Shown: piece by piece, positions 8,646 through 17,026 of the stretch
Numbering within the stretch: the first letter of the stretch is position 1
Layout of the letters: the number at the start of each line of letters is the position of its first letter
Source: Candidatus Cloacimonadota bacterium
Lineage (GTDB): Bacteria > Cloacimonadota > Cloacimonadia > Cloacimonadales > Cloacimonadaceae
Assembly (NCBI GenBank): GCA_023228285.1
Contig: JALOBM010000006.1
Location: forward strand, 1 to 62,769
Reading direction: 5' to 3'
DNA length: 62,769 nucleotides
Notes under the pieces: generated by a model
What the model was told of the DNA's origin: nothing
Databases searched by the model: none
The model's input: the letters and a program-made list of their open reading frames with translations, nothing else
Program-made: the position numbers and the translations under genes

Positions 8646-11600
8646 TTATTTTTCAACGGCGAATTTGAAGGTTTTATCCTTGACGCCGCTTTTTACGTGA
8701 ACTACATACACACCAGAACTTAAGTCTTTGGAATCCAGTTCCAGATCAAATCTTTCATCGTTTTTGTGGGTCGAATACACCATGCTTCCGCTAATATCGT
8801 AGATATGCAGTTTTGTATCCGCAGAAGCATTCTCCACTCTCAATCTATAAATGCCGCTCTTCACGGGATTGGGAAACACATAAGCATGTAGAGGAGCATT
8901 ATCCGGTGCTGCTGTTCCTGTAATGCTACCATACACTACTCCGGAACCGGAATTCAAGTATCCATTCCAAAGAATCGGATTGGTATCGGAAGCTATACTA
9001 TGGATATAGTTTCTGCTGTTTTGGCCATCTACAACTGAATAATACCATAGCAATCTATGATTGTCCTCATCATAATACATGAAGTCTGACCATGCAGAGG
9101 ATTCATTCATGGCGTTATGTGGCATTAGCAATGAATACTGATAACGCGGTTCTGCTTCTTCATTAACGGCGATATAGCCCTGCTGAGCCACAGGGAATAG
9201 TAGCAAAGTCTCATCTCCTAAGCGCAGTGCTTTCGCATCTGCCTTGGCCTCTATATGTATTTTATCGAGATAACGAGGGAAACCTGCATGCAGATAACCG
9301 TTTTGAGATAGCATATAAGCATTATTGCCCAGTCCGAAGAAAATTCTCAGCTCTGTGTCCTCAAGTGCGATCAGTGCCGGTTGAGAAGGCAAATAGGAGC
9401 CGGTATTGCTGAAGATGCGAACAATGATACCCTCATCTTGTTTATCATTGTACGCAGCATAACGGTAGATGTTTCCATTATTTGCTGTAACAAAGATAAT
9501 CGCTTCTTCTGCATCCATACAGATTACCGGCTCATAATCACCAATTTCTTCCGGAATCATAATAGTTCTTTCTATTTCCAGACTTTCTTTCGATAATTGC
9601 ATAAGCCGGGACTTCTGTGTTGCCAGGATGCAATCCGAATAAGCAGTCAAGTTTTTGATGCCTTCCATGGGGACAAAACATTCTATAGCGCCATCTTTTA
9701 TTTTGTATAGGATATCCGAATCGTATACATACACAGCGTCTTCATAAACCAAAGGCCGGGATACACTATCCGGAAATGTGATTGTAGTGGTATTGCACAC
9801 ACCTGTGCTGATATCGATCAGATACAATAGATTGCCTGAAACTCCAACTAAGTCCATGTATTGATCATTGTTGAAGTTCATGTTTATCAGTGGATAATCG
9901 AAGAAACCAGCATTGGTAGGTTCATTCTCAAGCATGGGCGACCAATCCCCGTATTCATCAGAATAAAGGTTGATGTAGTTATAACCGCTAAACGGGAGCA
10001 GAGTGTTGCCAAACGATGTATTGATCACTTGCCCTGCAAAGGAAGAACCATTAACATTGAGGTTCACGGATTCTTCGAACATCCCTGCTTTTAAAACAAA
10101 GTTCATTATTGGAGCCGGATCGCTGATCTCGTCCAGATAAAACATAGTGCCCAAACCTTTCTCATCCAACATTGCCGGTTTGCTTTGCGAACTCAGGCGC
10201 GGACGCCACTCTTCCGGACTCCACTGCATAAACTGGCCAATATTGTTCAGAAAAGGTTTGTGAGCATGGAAATACTCGTAGGCTGTGCCTGTCCAATATT
10301 GAGAGTAATACTCGCCCAGATCTCTGATACCGTCTGCTTCCAATACCATCACACCGGGACGTGAAAAACTTGTGTTCACATAGTTCGTATCGAAGTTAGA
10401 TGCAAAAGACCCATCCTCATATACTGTTCCTTCCTGATACAATACCTTTTCGTTCACACGCCAGGCCAGAATGCCGCCGCCATGTACATTGTCCTGAGCA
10501 TCTATAAAGGAAGGCAAAAGATAATCATACTCGTAGGTAGGACTATTGTTATTGTCATCATAAGCTGTGGGATACAGAATCACTCTTTTCCTGGTTGGAT
10601 CTGCTTGATACTCCAAAGTGCCATACACAGCTGTCCCACCATCTCCGTCGGGATCAAGATTGCGGTTTTCGATCAAGTAGTATTCATCCGGATTGATCTG
10701 AAACCGGATAATACTGGGACCCATATCCCCACTTTGTTTCAAGCTGCTGGCAGCCAGATCCAATCTGGAAAAAAGCTTCAGATCAGTTACTTCTTTGAAC
10801 AAACCCCTGTTCTCAAAATCCTCTTCAAACAGCAATAGGCGGCTAAATGCTCCGGGAAGTACTGGCATAGCCCCTTCCAGATAGACAAAATCGCCATTAT
10901 TTAACTGATCCACTAGAACACCAGAGCCACCGCTGTCCATGATGTCAAATGCACCAACCATGGGACTGAAGTTTCTTACATTATACAGATCCACCAAGCC
11001 CAGAGAATGGCCAAACTCATGGAACAATACCGAATTCAAAGCTCCATAACCGCTGTGGATCACTTGCCCGTCTATCTCTTCCGTTTGGAAATCCTGAGAG
11101 ATCGTGGCTGGAACGTTACAAGCGTGGAATATCTCGTGGTTTCCGTCATCTACCTCTACTTGTTTGCCATCTCCCACTTTTATGAAGAATGATGGGATAT
11201 CCAGAGGGCTATCACCAGCTATATCATGCTGCCAATCCGAACCTGCGTGAATTATCATATAGTGTGCATATGCAGCAAAATCGATCTCAGGATCATCCCT
11301 GTCTGCAGTTTCAAAGGCTTCCTTAAAATACTCTTCCATCTTCTCCACAAACTCGCTTGATTCTGCATCGGGAGGATTGTAGTAGCCCATGTTCTGCGAT
11401 AGCGTATAAGCTGGTTTGTCCTTTGGCCACACATCATATTCCAATTCGTAGCTTCCTGCGGATGCAGCCAAATAGTAGTAGCGCATTGCTTCCAGATTGG
11501 CCTCGAAATACTGGCGGTCATGAGGTGGAGCACCAACAGAATATATGTAATCTGGATCCGCTTCCAACATGAATTTCCCATTCCCTGTACTTCTAGTATC

Positions 11601-11843
11601 GGAATCCTCTTGAAAATCCACCAGGATTACCAGCAACTTCTGATATTCTCCCCCGGATTTACGTGAGACTATATCGTTTTTTGTCTGCAAAAGCTTTTCA
11701 GTAAAAGGGTGTCTTTTTTGCCGCACAGAATGGGCAGCTGGTTTCAAAACCATCTTATGCGCAAAGATTGGAGCTGCAAAGCATATAAGGATCAGAATCG
11801 ATAAACTGCGATACGGCATTGGGGACAAATTTGATTTTTTCAT
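8646..11843 (-). CDS. M6-family secreted metalloprotease with type IX-like sorting domain
   Basis: A predicted 1065-residue exported zinc protease. The start is set at 11843, where an AAAAGGA ribosome site precedes a signal peptide (ILILICFAAPIFA). The zinc site HEFGHSLGLVDLY is about residue 273, the HExxHxxGxxD type of the immune-inhibitor-A (M6) family. A GGGILAWRVNE stretch about residue 460 is also typical. A beta-rich region of about 400 residues follows. The last ~80 residues (VFPNPVKSG..YDISG..DLSSGVYVVHVKSG..) form a Por-type sorting domain. It probably crosses the outer membrane by a type IX-like route with the PorV-like protein encoded just upstream. Confidence 0.88.
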   Translation of the reverse strand: MKKSNLSPMPYRSLSILILICFAAPIFAHKMVLKPAAHSVRQKRHPFTEKLLQTKNDIVSRKSGGEYQKLLVILVDFQEDSDTRSTGNGKFMLEADPDYIYSVGAPPHDRQYFEANLEAMRYYYLAASAGSYELEYDVWPKDKPAYTLSQNMGYYNPPDAESSEFVEKMEEYFKEAFETADRDDPEIDFAAYAHYMIIHAGSDWQHDIAGDSPLDIPSFFIKVGDGKQVEVDDGNHEIFHACNVPATISQDFQTEEIDGQVIHSGYGALNSVLFHEFGHSLGLVDLYNVRNFSPMVGAFDIMDSGGSGVLVDQLNNGDFVYLEGAMPVLPGAFSRLLLFEEDFENRGLFKEVTDLKLFSRLDLAASSLKQSGDMGPSIIRFQINPDEYYLIENRNLDPDGDGGTAVYGTLEYQADPTRKRVILYPTAYDDNNNSPTYEYDYLLPSFIDAQDNVHGGGILAWRVNEKVLYQEGTVYEDGSFASNFDTNYVNTSFSRPGVMVLEADGIRDLGEYYSQYWTGTAYEYFHAHKPFLNNIGQFMQWSPEEWRPRLSSQSKPAMLDEKGLGTMFYLDEISDPAPIMNFVLKAGMFEESVNLNVNGSSFAGQVINTSFGNTLLPFSGYNYINLYSDEYGDWSPMLENEPTNAGFFDYPLINMNFNNDQYMDLVGVSGNLLYLIDISTGVCNTTTITFPDSVSRPLVYEDAVYVYDSDILYKIKDGAIECFVPMEGIKNLTAYSDCILATQKSRLMQLSKESLEIERTIMIPEEIGDYEPVICMDAEEAIIFVTANNGNIYRYAAYNDKQDEGIIVRIFSNTGSYLPSQPALIALEDTELRIFFGLGNNAYMLSQNGYLHAGFPRYLDKIHIEAKADAKALRLGDETLLLFPVAQQGYIAVNEEAEPRYQYSLLMPHNAMNESSAWSDFMYYDEDNHRLLWYYSVVDGQNSRNYIHSIASDTNPILWNGYLNSGSGVVYGSITGTAAPDNAPLHAYVFPNPVKSGIYRLRVENASADTKLHIYDISGSMVYSTHKNDERFDLELDSKDLSSGVYVVHVKSGVKDKTFKFAVEK

Positions 11844-11881
11844 TTTTCCTTTTACCATAAGTTTATGTACAAGATAAGAGT

Positions 11882-11913
11882 AGAAGCAGACCATATATAT
11901 ATAATCTGCTTCT
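11882..11913 (-). terminator. Hairpin between the PorV-like and M6 genes
   Basis: A 9-bp perfect stem (11882-11890 with 11905-11913) encloses an AT-rich loop and is followed on the minus strand by a weak T-rich stretch. It lies just after the PorV-like gene and upstream of the M6 start. It may be a partial terminator or a stabiliser that lowers expression of the downstream operon. Confidence 0.5.
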
Positions 11914-11929
11914 GAATCTCGTGAAAGAG

Positions 11930-12955
11930 TTAGTATTCAACTCCCAGGGAAAAGACTTTATTGAAGTCTACCAATTCTCCACCGGGAACCATTGAAAAAT
12001 CTGCATTCAACTTGTAGCGATTATCAAAGGAGTATTGAAGACCTACACCAAAGCTGGGACCAGTGATCTTTCCCGCTCCATCGTTGAAGTATCCGCCACG
12101 TAGAGAGATTAGATCCAGATACACATATTCTGCACCTGCTCCATAGATAGTCTCATCCATATACTCCCATCCGCTTATAAAGCGCTCAATCAATGGATCG
12201 GAATTTGCCAGGATCTTGCTTGCTTCACCGGAAACAGTAAGCTTTCCCATAGGATTATCCAGAACTTTGTATGCTGCGCCTAATCGCATGGTAAGGGGTT
12301 GAGGATCAGCTTGGTCGCGGTCCACGAAAGTTACGTCGGGACCAAAGTTTTGAATAACCAGAGCAAGGTCCAGACCTTTCACATTAGCAAGGTCTTTGTA
12401 TTTTGCACCCACGTCGAAACCAAAGCTAAAAGCCTTGCCTTCTGTTTCAGTATGACCCGTTCCCGGCGCCAGATAGCTATAGATCAGCTTGAAATTGGCT
12501 CCCACGCCCAGTTTTGCAGGGATTGCTTCATATGCATAACCGACTGCTCCGGCAATATCCAATGTGTGGAAGGTACCTTCGAAGTTGCCGTCAATACTCG
12601 TCTGTTCCTGAGTTCCGGCATCCAGTAGCACTATGTGTGCATTGATATTTCCAATGCTCTCGAAATATTGGTTCCAGCCCAAGTACTCATAATAGATATC
12701 GTTTATTCCGGAACCTTGAAGCCACGGAACATGGTTCAAAGCAATTTGTCCCTTTCGGTTGAAAGCGGTGGCACCCGGATTCCACCACATGGCGAATGCA
12801 TCATCAGCAACAGCAGAATAGGCTCGGCCCATGCCATTGGCACGACCGCCGGGTTCGAAGGATAAGAAGAGCAATGCTGCTTGAGAAACAGCTGCCAAAG
12901 GTGCAGCAGCCAGCAACAGCAAGCAAAGGGTCAGAGTGATATGTCTGGTAGACAT
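11930..12955 (-). CDS. PorV/PorQ-family outer-membrane protein
   Basis: A 341-residue exported protein of the PorV/PorQ type. It starts with a signal peptide (LTLCLLLLAAAPLAAV), then a family-typical start FLSFEPGGRANGMGRAYSAV and ADDAFAMWWNPGAT, then about 14 alternating beta strands, ending FSLGVEY with a terminal aromatic. A strong GGAGG precedes the ATG. PorV in Bacteroidota carries sorting-domain cargo from the type IX translocon to the attachment machinery. The adjacent M6 protease and the two C25 proteases in this window carry such domains, so a similar job is likely. No translocon gene (SprA, PorK/L/M/N) is in the window. Confidence 0.85.
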   Translation of the reverse strand: MSTRHITLTLCLLLLAAAPLAAVSQAALLFLSFEPGGRANGMGRAYSAVADDAFAMWWNPGATAFNRKGQIALNHVPWLQGSGINDIYYEYLGWNQYFESIGNINAHIVLLDAGTQEQTSIDGNFEGTFHTLDIAGAVGYAYEAIPAKLGVGANFKLIYSYLAPGTGHTETEGKAFSFGFDVGAKYKDLANVKGLDLALVIQNFGPDVTFVDRDQADPQPLTMRLGAAYKVLDNPMGKLTVSGEASKILANSDPLIERFISGWEYMDETIYGAGAEYVYLDLISLRGGYFNDGAGKITGPSFGVGLQYSFDNRYKLNADFSMVPGGELVDFNKVFSLGVEY

Positions 12956-13140
12956 CTATACCTCCATATGTTTCAGGCTAAATTTAAGTTTCAACAGGGC
13001 ACTGAATATCCCTGTGTATCTAAAGGCAAACATCGTATACAAAGCTGTCGGTATATAAAATAGTGTTGTAATACAAATTGCCATTAAAATCATAGAATAC
13101 TGCCGGATAGCAAAATTGCCGTTACGCTCCTTGCAAATTA

Positions 13141-13228
13141 TGGTGCCGAAGGCCGGAATCGAACCGGCATGGGCAAAAAGCCCGGTGGATTTTGAGTCCA
13201 CTGCGTCTACCAATTTCACCACTTCGGC
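13141..13228 (-). tRNA. tRNA-Leu (anticodon CAA)
   Basis: An 88-base type II tRNA, with CCA encoded. The acceptor stem is 13222-13228 paired with 13145-13151. The anticodon loop CTCAAAA gives CAA (reads UUG), the long variable arm folds as GGGC..GCCC, and the T arm contains GGTTCGATTCC. All features fit leucine tRNA. Its own promoter lies just upstream. Confidence 0.97.
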
Positions 13229-13240
13229 ACGCGTATGTTT

Positions 13241-13269
13241 CAAAACTTCCAAATCCCGTTCTTTGTCAA
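13241..13269 (-). promoter_or_regulatory. Candidate promoter for tRNA-Leu
   Basis: TTGACA at 13264-13269 and TTTTG at 13241-13245 (minus strand), ending 13 bases before the tRNA 5' end. The distance fits a start a few bases upstream of the mature tRNA, so this is one of the better-anchored promoter guesses here. There is no canonical TATAAT; the downstream element is TTTG, as in Bacteroidota-type promoters. Confidence 0.55.
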
Positions 13270-13280
13270 GGGAAAAATGC

Positions 13281-14558
13281 TCATCTAGACTCTTCAGCTA
13301 TCAGTTCAGCGAATTTCTGGGCAGCGCCGTCCAGCGCTTCACGAGGACTATTTTGATTGCGCATTGCTTTTTCCAGATAGCCCTTTAGCTCTGGTCTGGC
13401 TTTGAACCAAGCCGCTGTTTGCGGTTCATATACTGCTGTTTCCAGCTGTTCGTAGATGCCTTTGTACTGAGGATTCTTTTGCAGGAAGTTCACAATTATT
13501 TCACTTTTCATTGCGCTTCTGCGAACTGGCATATAACTGGTTGCTACACTCCACCTGGCAGTTTGCTCGGTGTCTGTAAACCATTTGATAAACTCCCATG
13601 CTGCTCGTTCCCGCTTTCTGTCTCCAGATTTGAAGATCACGATATTGGCTCCGGACACTGCACTTTGAGTAGTAACATCGGTGGGAAGCGAAGCATAACC
13701 AATATTGAAGTTTATCGGTTGTTGACGCATATGTGTGATAGACACGCTTGATCCCTCATACATAGCCACCACACCTGCCAGAAAGTCGTTTTGCCCTTCA
13801 TACTCACGCACCAGATACACGCTCTTATCTTTGAACATCATATCTGTAATAAAGGTTAGAGCTTTAATACCTTGTGCACTATTCAGAGTGGGATTTCCCT
13901 CTTCGTCAATCAAGGCTCCACCGGCTTGATACAAGAGATTGATAAATTGCCATTCATTTACGTTGAAGTTTGTGCCATATTTATCGATGTCTCCATCATT
14001 ATCAATGTCCCTGGTAAGCAACAGGGCATATTTTCTGAATTCATCCCAGGTTTTGGGAAAATAATCCGGATCCAGACCGGCTCTATAAAACTCGTCTTTA
14101 TTATAAAAATAGGCTCTTACACTTTTATTGAAAGGGAAAGAATACAGGGTATCGTTAAATGTATTGGAGTCTCTAAATACTGGATACACGTCGTTGAGGT
14201 CGTCCTCATCAAAATCGTCATCTTCGGCAATCAATTCATCCAAAGATGCCAAAACACCGGATTCGATATATTTTGAGGCCCAGCTTTCGAACACCTGAGC
14301 TATATCAGGTTGTTTCTTTGCCTGAATAGATGCCATCAATTTCTGGGATAATGCCGTATAGCTGCTGATGGGATTCGCCACCACTTCGATATCCTCGTGT
14401 TCACGGTTAAATTCCATAATCATTTCGTTTAGAGTATCACCCAATGGACCGCTAAGACCGTGCCAAAAAGTTACCCTTGTTTTACCGGATGTAAGCGTTT
14501 TTCCACAAGCGCCCAAAAGTAGGCTGATTAAGATCACTAAGATCAGTAATCGACGCAT
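13281..14558 (-). CDS. Extracellular solute-binding lipoprotein (sugar ABC type)
   Basis: A 425-residue family 1 binding protein, start at 14558 after a TTGGGAG ribosome site. A lipoprotein signal (LISLLLGAC, Cys about residue 18) opens the protein. The pattern TRVTFWHGLSGPLGDTLNEMI, then AKKQPDIAQVFESW, NKSVRAYFYNKDEF, PKTWDEFRKYA and AWEFIKWFTD is that of UgpB/MalE-like proteins for sugars or glycerol phosphates. No permease or ATPase gene adjoins it, so the rest of the transporter must lie elsewhere. The C terminus is acidic. The ligand cannot be told from sequence. Confidence 0.88.
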   Translation of the reverse strand: MRRLLILVILISLLLGACGKTLTSGKTRVTFWHGLSGPLGDTLNEMIMEFNREHEDIEVVANPISSYTALSQKLMASIQAKKQPDIAQVFESWASKYIESGVLASLDELIAEDDDFDEDDLNDVYPVFRDSNTFNDTLYSFPFNKSVRAYFYNKDEFYRAGLDPDYFPKTWDEFRKYALLLTRDIDNDGDIDKYGTNFNVNEWQFINLLYQAGGALIDEEGNPTLNSAQGIKALTFITDMMFKDKSVYLVREYEGQNDFLAGVVAMYEGSSVSITHMRQQPINFNIGYASLPTDVTTQSAVSGANIVIFKSGDRKRERAAWEFIKWFTDTEQTARWSVATSYMPVRRSAMKSEIIVNFLQKNPQYKGIYEQLETAVYEPQTAAWFKARPELKGYLEKAMRNQNSPREALDGAAQKFAELIAEESR

Positions 14559-14621
14559 ATAGTCTCCCAATAATTGTAGTGCAGATATGACTTTCACACA
14601 GCACTTTACAGTGTAAGAGCA

Positions 14622-14649
14622 ATTATTACAGCTCTTCAAAAGCAGTCAA
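14622..14649 (-). promoter_or_regulatory. Candidate promoter of the solute-binding gene
   Basis: TTGACT at 14644-14649 and AATAAT at 14622-14627 with a 16-base spacer on the minus strand. The -10 region is immediately followed by TG, giving ATTG where other sites here have TTTG. It leaves a leader of about 60 bases to the chosen ATG. Confidence 0.4.
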
Positions 14650-14720
14650 TCTTTTTTATGAACTGGGCAAAATGACCTTGCAACCAATGATAACATAATT
14701 GTATGGAGAGCATTTTTCTA

Positions 14721-15038
14721 TCATCCGATTGTAGAGGCTATGGGTATCAGAAAGACCTTTACCATTCCCATCTTGAGTAGATCCAGACCGGACTCTGTAA
14801 GCTCTGCCAAAGCAAAATCCACCTCATCCTTCTCGGCTATGCCCAGGATCACACTGCCATATCCTTGTCTGATATCCGGAGAATCTTTGAATGAGGCAAA
14901 TAATGGAATGTCGTAAAGCATTTTTTGCCCCAGAGTCTCTCCGGAAAGTACGATGGTGTCCTCAATTCCTGCTTCCGATAATGCCAATATCATGTCGTCC
15001 AGATATTTGTCGTTATAGAGATGTAAGATCATGTACAT
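14721..15038 (-). CDS. PII-like small signalling protein
   Basis: A 105-residue protein with the alternating beta-alpha-beta pattern of the PII/GlnB fold: MYMILHLYNDKYLDDMILAL, then SEAGIEDTIVLSGETLG, a loop, GSVILGIAEKDEVDFAL and GMVKVFLIPI. The T-loop region (about residues 35-60) is not like classic GlnB, and no uridylylated Tyr motif is evident, so it is probably a PII-like relative and not a nitrogen regulator in the strict sense. It follows the antiporter gene by 14 bases and is likely transcribed with it, which suggests that it senses a ligand and tunes the antiporter. Moderately sure of the fold, unsure of the ligand. Confidence 0.6.
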   Translation of the reverse strand: MYMILHLYNDKYLDDMILALSEAGIEDTIVLSGETLGQKMLYDIPLFASFKDSPDIRQGYGSVILGIAEKDEVDFALAELTESGLDLLKMGMVKVFLIPIASTIG

Positions 15039-15052
15039 AAAGTTCTCCTGTG

Positions 15053-16252
15053 TTAATCCTTCACCCTTAATTCTCCAGCTTTGTTCAAGCCATACTTCAC
15101 CAATACCGGACCTAAAAGCATGATCAAAAACGTGGACGCTGTCATCACGCTAATCACTTGGGTGGCTTCAGCCTTCAATCCCAAATTATTCAGAATACCG
15201 GCTGCTCCTAAGCTGAGACCTATGGCTACTCCTGCTTGCGATAGCAGAGTATAGCCCAGATACTTGCGGATTTTGCTTTCGCTTTTCGCCAGCTTCGCTC
15301 CCCAGAAAGCACCGGCAAACTTTCCGATGCTGCGAAACACAATGTATGCCACAATCAGCAATGCATAGGAAGCAATGATCTTAAAATCAAGACGTGATCC
15401 CAGCAACACAAAGAACATTAGGTATACCGGAGGTGACCACTGGGTAAGTGAATGAGCAAATTTCTGGGTGATAATGCCATTTTGATTTGTCATTACTATT
15501 GCAGCGCTCATAGTTAATAAAATCGGCGAAAGACCCAAATATTCCGCAAGAGAACACATGATAAACAGCGAGCCCAGAGAGTAGATGAGAAACAGCGACT
15601 GTTCGTGAATGTATCTACCCAAAAGTACCAATAAGTATCCTGTTGCCGCCCCGAGACCTATCTCAACTACGATATCGAAGGATGCACCCAGAAGAGCATG
15701 TGATATGCTTAGATTCTTCGCTCCCAAAAGTATTCCCGCCAAGGGAATTCCCAATGAATATATCACCAAAGCATATATATCGTCCAGACCCATCACGGCA
15801 AAAAGAGTGGAAGTAAGCTCTCCCCTGGCATGATACTGCCTGATTACGTCGATAGTTCCTGCAGGAGCAGTAGCGCTGGCCAATGCTCCATAGATGATGC
15901 CCATGGGAATGCTCTTCAAGACTATTGCGGTAGCGATAGCTGTAACCACAAAGGCTAGGCTAGCCTCCATCAGAACAATAATGATTATCTTCTTCCCCAT
16001 TCTCCGTAGTTCTTTAAAGCGCAATTCAGTACCGATATTAAAGCCTATTAAAGCCAGTGTGATGAGGTTAATGAAACCCATAGCATCGATCTGAGCAGAA
16101 CTCACGTAGGCGATAATTGCCGGACCAAAGATGGCTCCAGTGATGATGTAGCCTATTATGATGGGAACTTTAATATAATTCGCAGCTCTTCCGGTAAGTA
16201 AGGAGAACAGCATGCAAATGCCCATAAATGAAAGAATATGGACATCTTGCAT
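15053..16252 (-). CDS. Cation:proton antiporter (CPA2/Kef-type membrane domain)
   Basis: A 399-residue membrane protein with about 12 predicted helices. Typical family segments are YIKVPIIIGYIITGAIFGP, LITLALIGFNIGTEL, ATAPAGTIDVI (where CPA2 members place the ion-binding Asp region) and SQAGVAIGLSLG. There is no C-terminal TrkA-N domain, so cytoplasmic control would have to come from partners. It probably exchanges K+ or Na+ for H+. It is translationally coupled to the EIIA-like gene (TAATG, one shared base) and followed by the PII-like gene, a likely regulatory triad. Confidence 0.85.
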   Translation of the reverse strand: MQDVHILSFMGICMLFSLLTGRAANYIKVPIIIGYIITGAIFGPAIIAYVSSAQIDAMGFINLITLALIGFNIGTELRFKELRRMGKKIIIIVLMEASLAFVVTAIATAIVLKSIPMGIIYGALASATAPAGTIDVIRQYHARGELTSTLFAVMGLDDIYALVIYSLGIPLAGILLGAKNLSISHALLGASFDIVVEIGLGAATGYLLVLLGRYIHEQSLFLIYSLGSLFIMCSLAEYLGLSPILLTMSAAIVMTNQNGIITQKFAHSLTQWSPPVYLMFFVLLGSRLDFKIIASYALLIVAYIVFRSIGKFAGAFWGAKLAKSESKIRKYLGYTLLSQAGVAIGLSLGAAGILNNLGLKAEATQVISVMTASTFLIMLLGPVLVKYGLNKAGELRVKD

Positions 16253-16713
16253 TACTTGCTTTCCACCATTATCCTGTACAATTCATCCGCATCGTTGCTT
16301 TGTTTCAATCTTTCCAGCAGTTGCTCGTTTCTCATGCGTAACATCAATCTTGATAGAAGTTTGATGTATTCCTTATCTTGATGCTCGTTTGCCACGATCA
16401 TAAAGACAAGATATACTGGTTTTTGATCTACCGAATCGAAATCCATGCCCTCTTCTATCTTAGCAAAAGCAATCACAAAATCCTCCACGCCTGCGCATCG
16501 TGCATGAGGGATGGCAACGTGATTTCCGATGCCAGTACTCATCACTTTTTCTCTGGCAAAGATGGCTTTTCTTACTTCCACAGGATCATTTACCAAGGGA
16601 TCCTGGACTACCAGATCTACAAGCATTTCCAGAACATCTTGCTTTTTCCCGGTCTGAATACATAAAACACGTTTGCGACTGAGAAATGAACATATCTCAA
16701 GGCTCTCTTCCAT
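16252..16713 (-). CDS. PTS EIIA(Ntr/fructose)-like regulatory domain protein
   Basis: A 153-residue single-domain EIIA. The phosphorylatable His is in HVAIPHARC (about residue 80). The family's DFDSVDQKPVYLVFMIVANEH core and LLSRLMLRMRN segment follow. No EIIB or EIIC gene is present, so it is likely a regulator and not a sugar importer. It is the first gene of a three-gene unit with an antiporter and a PII-like protein, reminiscent of EIIA(Ntr) control of potassium transport. The GAGGAGA ribosome site is good. Confidence 0.85.
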   Translation of the reverse strand: MEESLEICSFLSRKRVLCIQTGKKQDVLEMLVDLVVQDPLVNDPVEVRKAIFAREKVMSTGIGNHVAIPHARCAGVEDFVIAFAKIEEGMDFDSVDQKPVYLVFMIVANEHQDKEYIKLLSRLMLRMRNEQLLERLKQSNDADELYRIMVESK

Positions 16714-16744
16714 TTTCTCCTCATCAATTATTGAATTTGCTTAC

Positions 16745-16772
16745 CAAAGTATATCATTGCTGGATTTGTCAA
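16745..16772 (-). promoter_or_regulatory. Candidate promoter of the EIIA/antiporter operon
   Basis: TTGACA at 16767-16772 and TATACTTTG ending at 16745 on the minus strand. It lies 59 bases from the EIIA start. The downstream part resembles the TAnnTTTG element with one extra base. Confidence 0.45.
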
Positions 16773-16875
16773 GACAGAATCCGGAGGTATTATCTTCACG
16801 ATATAGTTTAAGCACATTAAATTGAATGTTTCCGGCTAAAAGATTGTCTGTATAATTGCACTAGCCCTATTGAAT

Positions 16876-16950
16876 ATCCCGACATGAACCAGATATAGTC
16901 CCGTAATAAAGCAGTGATCACTCGATGATAACCCGATTATATCCCGATGG
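16876..16950 (-). repeat. Repeat R2, copy C (diverged)
   Basis: On the minus strand it carries the core GATATnATCGGGTnATCATCGAG also seen at 34609-34631 and 50179-50201, followed by ACTGCTT and, farther on, CTGGTTnA. It is the most diverged of three copies. It has no coding potential. Confidence 0.6.
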
Positions 16951-17026
16951 ATACTCGCCAGTATATTGGGGATAATAAATGTAAAAGTGATGGAGAGATA
17001 TGCTTTGGATGAAGGGAAAGAATATA

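Larger units (their letters stand above)
16714..17026. other. Gene-free stretch between EIIA and the patatin protein gene
   Basis: No open frame with a ribosome site was found. It holds the EIIA promoter at its left end, and at 16876-16950 a diverged copy of repeat R2 (see 34601 and 50171). A small hairpin (ATACT-CGCC-AGTAT, 16951-16964) follows. The remaining sequence downstream of the patatin gene is AT-rich and shows no strong terminator. Confidence 0.6.

Noticed and set aside
13129..13148. A second sigma-54-like site (GGCACC..TTGCA) beside tRNA-Leu
   Set aside because: The GG to GC distance is 13, not 12, and half of the site is the tRNA 3' end.
12956..13252. A 98-codon minus-strand frame across the tRNA-Leu region
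   Set aside because: It runs through the whole tRNA and the promoter region, has no ribosome site and shows no family resemblance.
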